Assembly (NCBI RefSeq): GCF_005887095.1
Contig: NZ_PNCI01000076.1
Coordinates: 1 to 64,000, forward strand
Origin: Pseudoalteromonas rubra
GTDB lineage: Bacteria; Pseudomonadota; Gammaproteobacteria; Enterobacterales; Alteromonadaceae
Direction of reading: 5' to 3'
Length of the DNA stretch: 64,000 nucleotides
Under the pieces are notes generated by a model. It had not been told where the DNA came from and did not search any database. It saw only the letters and a list, made by a program, of their open reading frames with translations. Below, piece after piece: positions 9,188 through 15,701 of this stretch (position 1 is its first letter; every line of letters begins with the position of its first letter). The position numbers were made by a program, and so were the translations under genes.

Positions 9188-9313
9188 CAGATGCACTGTG
9201 AACTGGTGAGTAGTTGATTAGATAGATCTTTCGATTTGCGGAAACGTACCTGTTCAATCAGGTATCAGGTGAACGTATTAGCCAACTGCACAGTCAGGCT
9301 AACAGACAAGCAT

Positions 9314-9346
9314 AAAAAAACCAAGGCGTAACCCTTGCGCTACGCC
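9314..9346 (-). terminator. Intrinsic terminator of the CsrB-like RNA
   Basis: On the minus strand GGCGTA and TACGCC (9325-9346) form a stem, with an alternative CAAGG/CCTTG pairing inside it. The stem is followed within 4 nt by seven T residues (9314-9320). The orientation fits termination of a transcript coming from higher coordinates. It has no T tract on the plus strand. Confidence 0.85.
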
Positions 9347-9600
9347 CCAATCTGACGAATTTCCTGGGAGGTATCCGATACCTCTGCTTACAACAAACTA
9401 GCAAGCCGCCAAGCTTCATCATCCCCTGAACGGGTATACATCCTGACACACCCGATCTTCTTCCCTGACTTCATCCGATAGGTTACGTCCTGTAGATATC
9501 CTTACCGCATCCAAGCACATCCTTTGTCTTACAGTATGACTTTTTTCACACCGTTCGACTCTTCTTCCCTATTCCTTTTATAAACAACATCCTGTTGTGT

Positions 9601-10023
9601 CCTGAGTCATCCTGACTCTGTCCACTTCGCTTATCCTAAGCGCTCCTAACATCCTTTGTTCAACATCATCCTGATGTTTCCTGAGTCATCCTGACCCTGT
9701 CCACTTCGCTTATCCTAAGCGCTCCTAACGTCCCTGATTCAACATCATCCTGATGTTTCCTGAGCCATCCTGACTCTGTCCAATTCGCTTATCCTAAGCG
9801 CTCCTAACGTCCCTGATTCAACATCATCCTGATGTTTCCTGAGCCATCCTGACTCTGTCCACTTCGCTTATCCTAAGCGCTCCTAACATCCTTTGTTCAA
9901 CATCGTCCTGATGTTTCCTGAGCCATCCTGACTCTGTCCACTTCGCTTATCCTAAGCGCTCCAAACATCCTTTGTTCAACACCGTCCTGATGTTTCCTGA
10001 GTCATCCTGACTCTGTCCACTTC
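9601..10023. repeat. 79-bp perfect-period tandem array (about 5.4 units) inside csrB
   Basis: Units begin at 9601, 9680, 9759, 9838, 9917 and 9996, each exactly 79 bp after the last; the sixth is cut off after about 28 bp. Each unit carries about five TCCT/ATCCT (minus AGGA/AGGAT) motifs and three inverted repeats centred on TCC. The units differ at only a few positions, for example GAGTCA versus GAGCCA and CATCCTTTG versus CGTCCCTGA. Units 2 and 3 share one variant, and units 1, 4 and 5 the other. This is a recent amplification within the RNA gene. Confidence 0.95.
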
Positions 10024-10063
10024 ACCTCTTCCTGGCGCTGATGTCCTTCCGTCCTTGGACACG

Positions 10064-10091
10064 ATTAAGTTTACGCAATCCTGGCTGTCAG
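10064..10091 (-). promoter_or_regulatory. Candidate core promoter of the CsrB-like RNA
   Basis: On the minus strand CTGACA (10086-10091) and CTTAAT (10064-10069) are 16 bp apart, giving 5/6 and 4/6 matches to sigma-70 elements. It places the start near 10057-10060, just before the first dense AGGA cluster and about 170 bp from the UvrY-type box. One AGGAT (around 10080) would lie upstream of this start, so a more distal start is also possible. Confidence 0.4.
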
Positions 10092-10109
10092 AAAAGGCGC
10101 TTTTTCTGA
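10088..10109. other. Inverted repeat upstream of csrB, terminator-like on the plus strand
   Basis: TCAGAAAA and TTTTCTGA form perfect 8-bp arms around a 6-base GC-rich centre. On the plus strand the hairpin is followed after 3 nt by six T residues, so it could stop plus-strand transcription that has run antisense through csrB. On the minus strand it overlaps the -35 side of the candidate csrB promoter, so it could equally be a protein-binding site. Confidence 0.5.
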
Positions 10110-10220
10110 TAGTTTTTTAAGTCATCAAGTTGAAATAAAATAAAAATCAATATAAATAAATAAGTTAGACTTAAATAAGGGGTTAAATCAACAGGTCTAA
10201 AACGCCTTGACCTACATCCA

Positions 10221-10238
10221 TGTGAGAAAAGTCTCACA
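10221..10238. promoter_or_regulatory. UvrY/GacA/VarA-type binding site upstream of csrB
   Basis: TGTGAGAAAAGTCTCACA is a perfect inverted repeat of TGTGAG with a 6-bp spacer. It fits the GacA-family upstream element (TGTAAG-N6-CTTACA) and the E. coli UvrY site upstream of csrB as I recall it. Its centre is about 170 bp from the proposed csrB start, the distance typical of such elements. It overlaps the stop codon of the GNAT gene. A hairpin followed by T residues on the plus strand is an alternative reading. Confidence 0.7.
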
Positions 10239-10890
10239 GCGTTTTTTCCATAATGGCCGCTCGGGTTTTAAACAGCAATTCACCTTGTACTGATTTGAAA
10301 GTTAAAACCTGATGCTTTTCATACCCATGCTCTTGAAAAAACGCTTGTTGGTTAGGTTCTGAGACAAACACCCCAAGGCCCGTGGCAAGTGGGTTCTCTT
10401 TTACCAATTCGTCCAATGCGCTAAGCAAATGGTGCCCCAGACCTTGCCCCTGATATTGCGGCTCTACCGCAATAAAAGACAGAAAATAGTAATGCCCCTG
10501 CTCAGACAGTGCTTCACGAATGGTTTTCTCTTTATCAATCAGCTGCTGCGTTTGAAGATAGCCAGCACTCATCATGAGTCGCAACCGCCAGTCCCAGCGT
10601 CGTGACGCTTGCAACTCGGTTTGCGCTTCAAACACACAGGCCACCGCAAGCAAAGATTGTCCCTGATATAGCCCAATCAGTGGCTGGGCTGATTGACCAA
10701 AACAAGACAATTCTTCGCGGATCAATGCACGTAAGCGCGATTCATAGCTTTGCTCATCGGATCCGCCCAGAACATCTTTAAACAACTTGTCATCATGGTA
10801 GGCTCGATATAACAGGCTGGCCGCAACGGTACTGTCTTCCGGGTGTAAGTGTTTAATCGTTAATTGTGTAACGGATGCAGGGTTAGTCAT
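10234..10890 (-). CDS. GNAT family N-acetyltransferase
   Basis: The 218-residue protein has a GNAT acetyl-CoA-binding core: the strand FLSFIAVEPQYQGQGLGHHLL carries the Q/R-x-x-G-x-G/A pyrophosphate loop near residue 150, followed by the late GLGVFVSEPNQQAFFQEHGY segment seen in acetyltransferases. The substrate is unknown. The ATG at 10890 follows a GGACACTCC region and starts just before the domain; a longer in-frame opening to 11088 lies in the promoter region of the divergent DUF2789 gene and is unlikely to be translated. Its 3' end contains the UvrY-type box of csrB. Confidence 0.85.
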   Translation of the reverse strand: MTNPASVTQLTIKHLHPEDSTVAASLLYRAYHDDKLFKDVLGGSDEQSYESRLRALIREELSCFGQSAQPLIGLYQGQSLLAVACVFEAQTELQASRRWDWRLRLMMSAGYLQTQQLIDKEKTIREALSEQGHYYFLSFIAVEPQYQGQGLGHHLLSALDELVKENPLATGLGVFVSEPNQQAFFQEHGYEKHQVLTFKSVQGELLFKTRAAIMEKTL

Positions 10891-10995
10891 GGAGTGTCCT
10901 TGTTTTTTGTTTTGATTATCCGACGATAATTTACTTGGTCGGTGTCGTAAATCTACTATAGTTATAGCGTACTTTTTAAACAAAAAGAGGGGCGT

Positions 10996-11223
10996 ATGGA
11001 TACTAGTGTACATAATCTGAAAAACTTGTTTGCGCAACTTGGGTTGGATAACAGCGATGCCAAAATTGAGGCCTTTTTCAGTCAACATAGTCTGCCCAGT
11101 GATATGTTGCTAGCCGAAGCGCCATTTTGGAATGAAGGGCAAAGACATTTTATTGAAGAGTCACTTCAAGAAGATGCCGACTGGAGTGAAGTAATAGACG
11201 AACTGGATGCGCGATTGCGTTGA
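10996..11223 (+). CDS. DUF2789 family small protein
   Basis: The 75-residue acidic protein (NLFAQLGLDNS at the start, FWNEGQRHFIEESLQEDADWSEVIDELD at the end) matches the DUF2789 family in length and pattern. A strong Shine-Dalgarno, AGAGGGG, lies 4 bp before the ATG. The family has no known function; it is a small helical cytoplasmic protein. It is divergent from the GNAT gene across about 105 bp. Confidence 0.82.
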   Translation: MDTSVHNLKNLFAQLGLDNSDAKIEAFFSQHSLPSDMLLAEAPFWNEGQRHFIEESLQEDADWSEVIDELDARLR

Positions 11224-11408
11224 GCATGACTGGACTATTTGCAAGCAGTTAAATAGCACTTTACGCGCGGCCTTATTTCAGCTCGCATGCTAGTCCGGCG
11301 CTTTTTGATGGCTCCTCAAATCAGGCTCAATACAAACTGTTTTACGGGTGATGTTCCGCAGGCTAAGATGGTACAATGCACTCAGTTTTTGTTTCCAGAG
11401 GGCACACT

Positions 11409-11681
11409 ATGCATCCCGCCGTTTTAAACGCCATAGCCACACTCATTGCACAAGGTAAAACCCCCACAGTTGCTACTACCAAAGCCAAATTAGCGGAGCC
11501 TGTGGCTATGCCATTGATCATAGCGGGACTGACGACATACAAGAATAACCCGGAAATACTGTCGACATGCGATGACAACCCCAGCCAGCGCGATGATTCT
11601 GAACAACCCAGTTCTGAAACACAACTTGATCGTATCGAAGCCAAGCTGGACAAGTTGATCGCCCTGCTGGAGTCTCGTTAA
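11409..11681 (+). CDS. Small protein with KfrA-like N-terminal helix-turn-helix
   Basis: The 90-residue protein has an N-terminal segment (LNAIATLIAQGKTPTVATTKAKL) that recalls the DNA-binding N-terminus of KfrA-type proteins and a short C-terminal coiled coil (QLDRIEAKLDKLIALLESR) likely to dimerise it. I chose the second ATG, at 11409, preceded by GAGGGCAC; an ATG at 11376 in the same frame would add 11 residues. The stop codon is 1 bp from the start of the DUF2310 gene, so the two are probably an operon. The DNA-binding role is an inference. Confidence 0.6.
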   Translation: MHPAVLNAIATLIAQGKTPTVATTKAKLAEPVAMPLIIAGLTTYKNNPEILSTCDDNPSQRDDSEQPSSETQLDRIEAKLDKLIALLESR

Positions 11682-11682
11682 T

Positions 11683-12456
11683 ATGTTTGTGGTTGATCTT
11701 ACCTTTGACTGTTATCAGGACACCACCCTTGAAAAAGCAGAGCAGGCAATCAACAGGCTCGTCAATGCACTGCGGTTCAATGGCCAGATCATCGGAGATG
11801 AATTTCCTACGGTATTAAAAGAAGGATTCTTTATCACGCGGGTAATGTGCCCGCTCGAAGATTCGTTGCACCCGCTCCACCACAGTCCCTTTGTGAAACA
11901 TGCCATTGAGCAGCTGCAGCAAGCGGGATTGCTGGCACCTAAAGTCAAAGTAATAGGCCAGGATATTCATGCTAACGGTGCCGACCAGTGCCAATCCCCC
12001 TCAAGCTATATCCTCTATACCACCTATGTGCACACATGTAGTCCGTTATATTGTGGGGATGACTTCCAGCCAATTCCTTTGTATACCATTCCGGCTATTG
12101 CGAATGGCGATTATAAGGCGTTGATTAAATGGCAAGAAGACTGGCAGGCCTGTGATCAGATCCAGATAAACGGGGCAACCCGGTGCGAATTTGCCGCACT
12201 CAATGAACTGACAAGCCTCGACAGCGATCTAACCCGACGTGGACTGGACCTGAGTAAACGTATTCGTTACCTCACCAAAAAGCCGGTGTATTATTATTTA
12301 TATCGGGTTGGCGGAGAAAGCCTCGCTCAGGAAAAAGCGCGCACCTGCCCGGGCTGTGGCGCTGACTGGGCATTAGAAGCGCCCTGGTTTGGCATTTTTG
12401 ACTTTAAATGTGACGCCTGCGAACTGGTGTCTAATATATCCTGGGACTTTCAGTAG
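11683..12456 (+). CDS. DUF2310 zinc-ribbon-containing protein
   Basis: The 257-residue protein ends in a clear zinc ribbon: CPGCGADW near residue 222 and CDACELVSN near 245, four cysteines in two CxxC pairs. The rest includes the conserved SSYILYTTYVHTCSPLYCGDDFQPIPLY stretch of the DUF2310 family. The function is unknown. It is probably co-transcribed with the preceding small protein (1-bp gap) and converges on syd. Confidence 0.82.
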   Translation: MFVVDLTFDCYQDTTLEKAEQAINRLVNALRFNGQIIGDEFPTVLKEGFFITRVMCPLEDSLHPLHHSPFVKHAIEQLQQAGLLAPKVKVIGQDIHANGADQCQSPSSYILYTTYVHTCSPLYCGDDFQPIPLYTIPAIANGDYKALIKWQEDWQACDQIQINGATRCEFAALNELTSLDSDLTRRGLDLSKRIRYLTKKPVYYYLYRVGGESLAQEKARTCPGCGADWALEAPWFGIFDFKCDACELVSNISWDFQ

Positions 12457-12485
12457 CAGAAAAGGTGACGTCCTTGCGCGTCACC
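12457..12485 (-). terminator. Hairpin between DUF2310 gene and syd
   Basis: GGTGACG and CGTCACC pair around an 8-base loop (12464-12485). On the minus strand the stem is followed directly by TTTT, which fits termination of syd. On the plus strand there is no T tract. Confidence 0.6.
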
Positions 12486-12506
12486 TCAAACGCCAACATC
12501 ACACGA

Positions 12507-13070
12507 TTAAAACTGTGCCGATAGTTGACTTAAAAATGCTGTCAGGTTGGGCGCAAGTACTTTGTGCGGCGCTTTACCTACCCGCTCAAGACAAACCTCT
12601 CCTGTGCCTAGCTGCACCGTAATCAATACATCTTCCTGTGCAGTCAGGCCAATAAAGACCGTATCTTGTTGCTTGAGGCGTCGCTTCATCAACACATGAC
12701 CCGTGATATTTTGTTGCAAACGCTCAAAGTCTTCTTCATTCCAGGCTTGCAGCAACTCTACTTCTTCACCGTCCAGCCCGACCAATATATTGCCCGCGTA
12801 AGCCGCGCCATAAAATTCATTTAGCTCAGAGCTAAACTGGGTTTCCAGCGCACTGGCCAGTGCATTGAAGTCACCACATGGCGTTCTGGGCACCGCCTGC
12901 CACGCTATCAGACCATCACCTCTGGGCTCTCCAGTTTCACACGGGCTGGGCCATTGTGCGTCATGCTGGATCAATGGCCAGTGGCCCTGTGATTGCTGTA
13001 CCGAGTTGGCAAATTTATCATGAAGTTCGAGGATCAAAGTGCTCACGCTCATACTGCTATTCTCGCTCAT
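12507..13070 (-). CDS. syd: Syd, SecY-interacting protein
   Basis: Syd binds cytosolic loops of SecY at the inner membrane and is thought to act in checking translocon assembly. The 187-residue protein matches the family in length and in the QGHWPLIQHD, ALASALETQFSSELNEFYGAAYAGNI and NEEDFERLQQNI segments. The start at 13070 is used here; an ATG at 13052 would give an N-terminus closer to the E. coli protein and is a real alternative. It is divergent from queF with 43 bp between the starts, as in E. coli. Confidence 0.92.
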   Translation of the reverse strand: MSENSSMSVSTLILELHDKFANSVQQSQGHWPLIQHDAQWPSPCETGEPRGDGLIAWQAVPRTPCGDFNALASALETQFSSELNEFYGAAYAGNILVGLDGEEVELLQAWNEEDFERLQQNITGHVLMKRRLKQQDTVFIGLTAQEDVLITVQLGTGEVCLERVGKAPHKVLAPNLTAFLSQLSAQF

Positions 13071-13113
13071 TATTCGCTATAATCGGGGCCATTGTAACTA
13101 CTAATGGATCAAC

Positions 13114-13959
13114 ATGACAGACTACAATAACGCCCCCGAGTTAAAAGCTTCCGTACTGGGCAAGACCACAGAATACGCCAGTCACTACGACCCAAGTCTG
13201 CTTCACCCCATTGCGCGCAAGCTCAATCGTGACCAGATAGCCGTAGACGAGCAGGCGTTACCGTTTTTTGGTGAAGATATCTGGCATGGCTATGAACTGT
13301 CCTGGCTGAATCATAAAGGCAAGCCACAGGTTGCAATTGCCCGATTTGTCTTCCCCTGTCAGAGCAGCCATATTATCGAATCCAAATCATTTAAGCTGTA
13401 TCTGAATAGTTTCAATCAGAGCAAGTTTGCCAGCTTAGAAGCGGTGCAAAAAGCATTGCAACAAGACTTATCTGCAGCAGCCCAGTGCGATGTCGACGTC
13501 ACCCTGTATGGCCCAGACGACCATGACTGCTTACCCTTTTCTGCCCTACCGGGAGAGTGTATCGATGAGCTGGATATTTCGGTAGATGATTACAGTCCCC
13601 GCGATGGCTTGCTGGCGCAAGAAAGTGACTCTCAGGTCACTGAAACCTTGCACAGCCATCTGCTTAAGTCTAACTGTCTGATCACCTCACAGCCAGACTG
13701 GGCAAGCATCGTGATCCGATATGAAGGGAAAAAGATTTGCCGGGAGTCTCTGCTGCGTTATTTAATCTCATTTCGGGATCACAACGAGTTTCACGAACAG
13801 TGCGTTGAGCGTATTTATTGTGATTTGTTGCGTGCATTTGAACCAGACAAACTCGAAGTCTATGCAAGATACACGCGCCGAGGCGGTCTGGATATAAACC
13901 CATTCCGCTCCAGCGAGCAAAATAAGACGACCTTTAACGTCCGGATCAATCGTCAATAA
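13114..13959 (+). CDS. queF: NADPH-dependent 7-cyano-7-deazaguanine reductase, type II
   Basis: QueF reduces the nitrile preQ0 to the amine preQ1 in queuosine synthesis. The 281-residue protein is the bimodular type II form. The catalytic cysteine is in SNCLITSQPDW, with the partner aspartate seven residues later, the same spacing as Cys190/Asp197 of E. coli. The N-terminal half has the SKSFKLYLNSFNQ motif; the C-terminal EFHEQCVERI binds the substrate. A TATAAT lies at 13078-13083. The gene overlaps the convergent cyclophilin gene by 14 bp. Confidence 0.97.
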   Translation: MTDYNNAPELKASVLGKTTEYASHYDPSLLHPIARKLNRDQIAVDEQALPFFGEDIWHGYELSWLNHKGKPQVAIARFVFPCQSSHIIESKSFKLYLNSFNQSKFASLEAVQKALQQDLSAAAQCDVDVTLYGPDDHDCLPFSALPGECIDELDISVDDYSPRDGLLAQESDSQVTETLHSHLLKSNCLITSQPDWASIVIRYEGKKICRESLLRYLISFRDHNEFHEQCVERIYCDLLRAFEPDKLEVYARYTRRGGLDINPFRSSEQNKTTFNVRINRQ

Positions 13960-14866
13960 ATGCCTTTACCGGCACGGTGACCGCGCATACATCGGTATGA
14001 TTGGCCTGGTGTAAAAACCAGGCTTCCGGGCGGTTCTGCCGCGCCGCGATCAGCGCCCGAAATGCCTCGCTCTGAGTGTTAAATACCATAAAGCGTTGCT
14101 TGTCTTGTGTGTCTGCCAGCACCTCAACAGCCATAATAGGGTTAAAAACCTGCCCAGCGGTTGGCGTTCTGTGTAGCCGCTGAACGTGCTCCATTCCCGC
14201 TAAAACGCGGCCAAACACTGTGGTGTTTAAATCCAGATATCGTTGTGCTGTTAACGTAAAATAGAACTCACTGCCACCACTGTCTGCACTGTTCTGACGC
14301 GCCATTGCAAACGTGCCGGGGCAATGTGTTTGCCAGGTACGCTTGCCATCTTCACTCTGTGCCACCGCAAACCCATTTAAAAAGCCTGTTCGGGGGGCAT
14401 AGCCATCATCTAGCCCCAGCTCTGTGATAGTAAGGGCCTCACTTGTGGGGTAGAAAAACTCCGCAGCAATGCTTTTTTTCCCATCAACAGGCTGTTTCTT
14501 GTCATCCTGGTCGCCACCTTGTGCAACAAAGCCCTCGACAAAGCGATACATATTGAGGCCCTGGTAAAAGCCTTCCCGGGCCAGTACTTTAATATTGTCG
14601 ACATGCCCTGGCGCCAGCATGGGATTCAGCTCAACGTAAACCGGGCCTGTTGCTAGCGTAATCTTAAGCATGTTATCCGCAGCGACTGATCGCCAGTCAT
14701 CTTTGTGCGCCTGAGCAATGATGCTGGCAGGTGAGCGCTGCTCTTGTGTTATCGTGATGCTGTCAGTCTGTGCTTGCTTGTCTGTCGACTGGCAAGCAGT
14801 GAGCGTGAGCATTAGCATAGCTGCCAGGCCCACCGCTTGATTTGTGTTCTGTGTTATTATTGTCAT
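13946..14866 (-). CDS. Lipoprotein cyclophilin-type peptidyl-prolyl isomerase
   Basis: The 306-residue protein begins with a lipoprotein signal ending LTLTAC, so it should be anchored in the envelope. The cyclophilin domain includes the segments FYQGLNMYRFVEGFVAQGGD, FAMARQNSADSGGSEFYFTL and LDLNTTVFGRVLAGM; the catalytic region keeps FxxxGGD and Q-x-F-x-like features (SEFYF). It would isomerise X-Pro bonds in periplasmic proteins. The ATG at 14866 has an AGGA 8 bp upstream. The first 104 bp overlap the preceding gene in another frame, an unusually long overlap. Confidence 0.9.
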   Translation of the reverse strand: MTIITQNTNQAVGLAAMLMLTLTACQSTDKQAQTDSITITQEQRSPASIIAQAHKDDWRSVAADNMLKITLATGPVYVELNPMLAPGHVDNIKVLAREGFYQGLNMYRFVEGFVAQGGDQDDKKQPVDGKKSIAAEFFYPTSEALTITELGLDDGYAPRTGFLNGFAVAQSEDGKRTWQTHCPGTFAMARQNSADSGGSEFYFTLTAQRYLDLNTTVFGRVLAGMEHVQRLHRTPTAGQVFNPIMAVEVLADTQDKQRFMVFNTQSEAFRALIAARQNRPEAWFLHQANHTDVCAVTVPVKAFIDD

Positions 14867-15701
14867 TGTGTTTTCCTGGTTGATACCACAGTTCGCTGCG
14901 TGACAAAGGTGTCTCGGCAGACAAGGTTGGGTTGGGCAGGGTCAGCCGCATCCGCCCGGCTAAATCCAGTTGCTCCAGTTTTTTTGCAAAGTGGCTGCGA
15001 AACAACCACTCGAAGCAGCCATCAGCAATGGCCTGCTCCAGACCGGACTCTAACAAAGTATGTAACTGGATATTGTTTTTATCGACAAACAGATAGACAG
15101 CAGAGGGGTAGGTAATCAACAGGTGTGGTTGCACCATGACGTCTGTTCGTGCCGAAAAGTCCTCGACTGCCAGTATATCCAGCGGCACCACATCCAGCCG
15201 CCTGTTACTCAGCATGGTCATCGCTTTTTCTGTATCGTGAAATGCCACCACCTGAAACCCATTGTGCTCAAACACCGCTCTGTCAGGCCAGTCATGGCGA
15301 AGCCCAAACAGCAGTGGTTTGAGCTGCCCCCAGCTCTTAAAATCCAAGAACTCAGCAGAACGGTTAGCATCAATAAACAGAATGCGGTACCCCAGTAACC
15401 CTTTTACCAGCGGGATACGTATTGCCCGTGCTTGTTGCTCTCTTTCCTTACTGGTCACTGACCAAAATACATCAATGCCCGATTGCTTGCCAAGCAGACG
15501 CACAGCCCGGGTTTGCGTTGGAATACCTGCTACGGTTTTTAACCTGACAGGTCGCGACTGATAGGACAAAGCCAGCTCAATCAGCTGAAGAACATAAGGA
15601 TTAGCACCTGAAGTTACTCTAACTTCAAGCGGTGCACGTACGGTGTACGCGGCGCTCGAAAAGGTGGTGCTAAGTATCAGTGCCAACAAAAAGCGGTGCA
15701 T
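14763..15701 (-). CDS. Periplasmic substrate-binding-like protein
   Basis: The 312-residue protein has a signal peptide (about residues 1-18) and the layout of a family 3 periplasmic solute-binding protein: an N-terminal PLEVRVTSG strand, DVFWSVTSKEREQQARAIRIPLVKGLLGYRILFID, and the RRLDVVPLDILAVEDF segment. No transporter gene is nearby, so it may be a stand-alone sensor or orphan receptor. The start shares one base with the tamB stop (TAATG), which places it in the tamA-tamB operon. The last 35 residues are low-complexity (NDNNN, SSGG) and lie inside the next gene, suggesting loss of an original stop. Confidence 0.7.
   Translation of the reverse strand: MHRFLLALILSTTFSSAAYTVRAPLEVRVTSGANPYVLQLIELALSYQSRPVRLKTVAGIPTQTRAVRLLGKQSGIDVFWSVTSKEREQQARAIRIPLVKGLLGYRILFIDANRSAEFLDFKSWGQLKPLLFGLRHDWPDRAVFEHNGFQVVAFHDTEKAMTMLSNRRLDVVPLDILAVEDFSARTDVMVQPHLLITYPSAVYLFVDKNNIQLHTLLESGLEQAIADGCFEWLFRSHFAKKLEQLDLAGRMRLTLPNPTLSAETPLSRSELWYQPGKHNDNNNTEHKSSGGPGSYANAHAHCLPVDRQASTD

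Larger units (their letters stand above)
9314..10060 (-). ncRNA. csrB: CsrB-type CsrA-sequestering RNA, unusually large
   Basis: No credible reading frame covers this region. The minus strand is packed with AGGA: I count about 39 copies, many as CAGGATG, the CsrA/RsmA recognition element. Many sit in the loop of short hairpins with unrelated arms, for example GAGTC-AGGAT-GACTC, GCTT-AGGAT-AAGC and AACATC-AGGAT-GATGTT. Changes between repeat copies keep the stems as G-U pairs only in the minus-sense RNA. A strong terminator ends it, and a UvrY-type box lies about 170 bp upstream of the proposed start. The position between yqcC and syd matches csrB in E. coli. The 5' end is inferred (candidate promoter at 10064-10091) and could lie up to about 50 nt further upstream. 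The length of about 750 nt is roughly twice the E. coli CsrB. Expected role: titrate CsrA and so relieve CsrA control of carbon storage, motility and biofilm genes. Confidence 0.88.

Noticed and set aside
9601..10023. CRISPR array
   Set aside because: Units are head-to-tail 79-bp repeats with no unique spacers between conserved short repeats, there are no cas genes, and the inverted repeats with GGA loops fit CsrB.
10891..11088. 66-residue N-terminal extension of the GNAT protein
   Set aside because: It would cover the promoter and start of the divergent DUF2789 gene and is not part of the GNAT fold.
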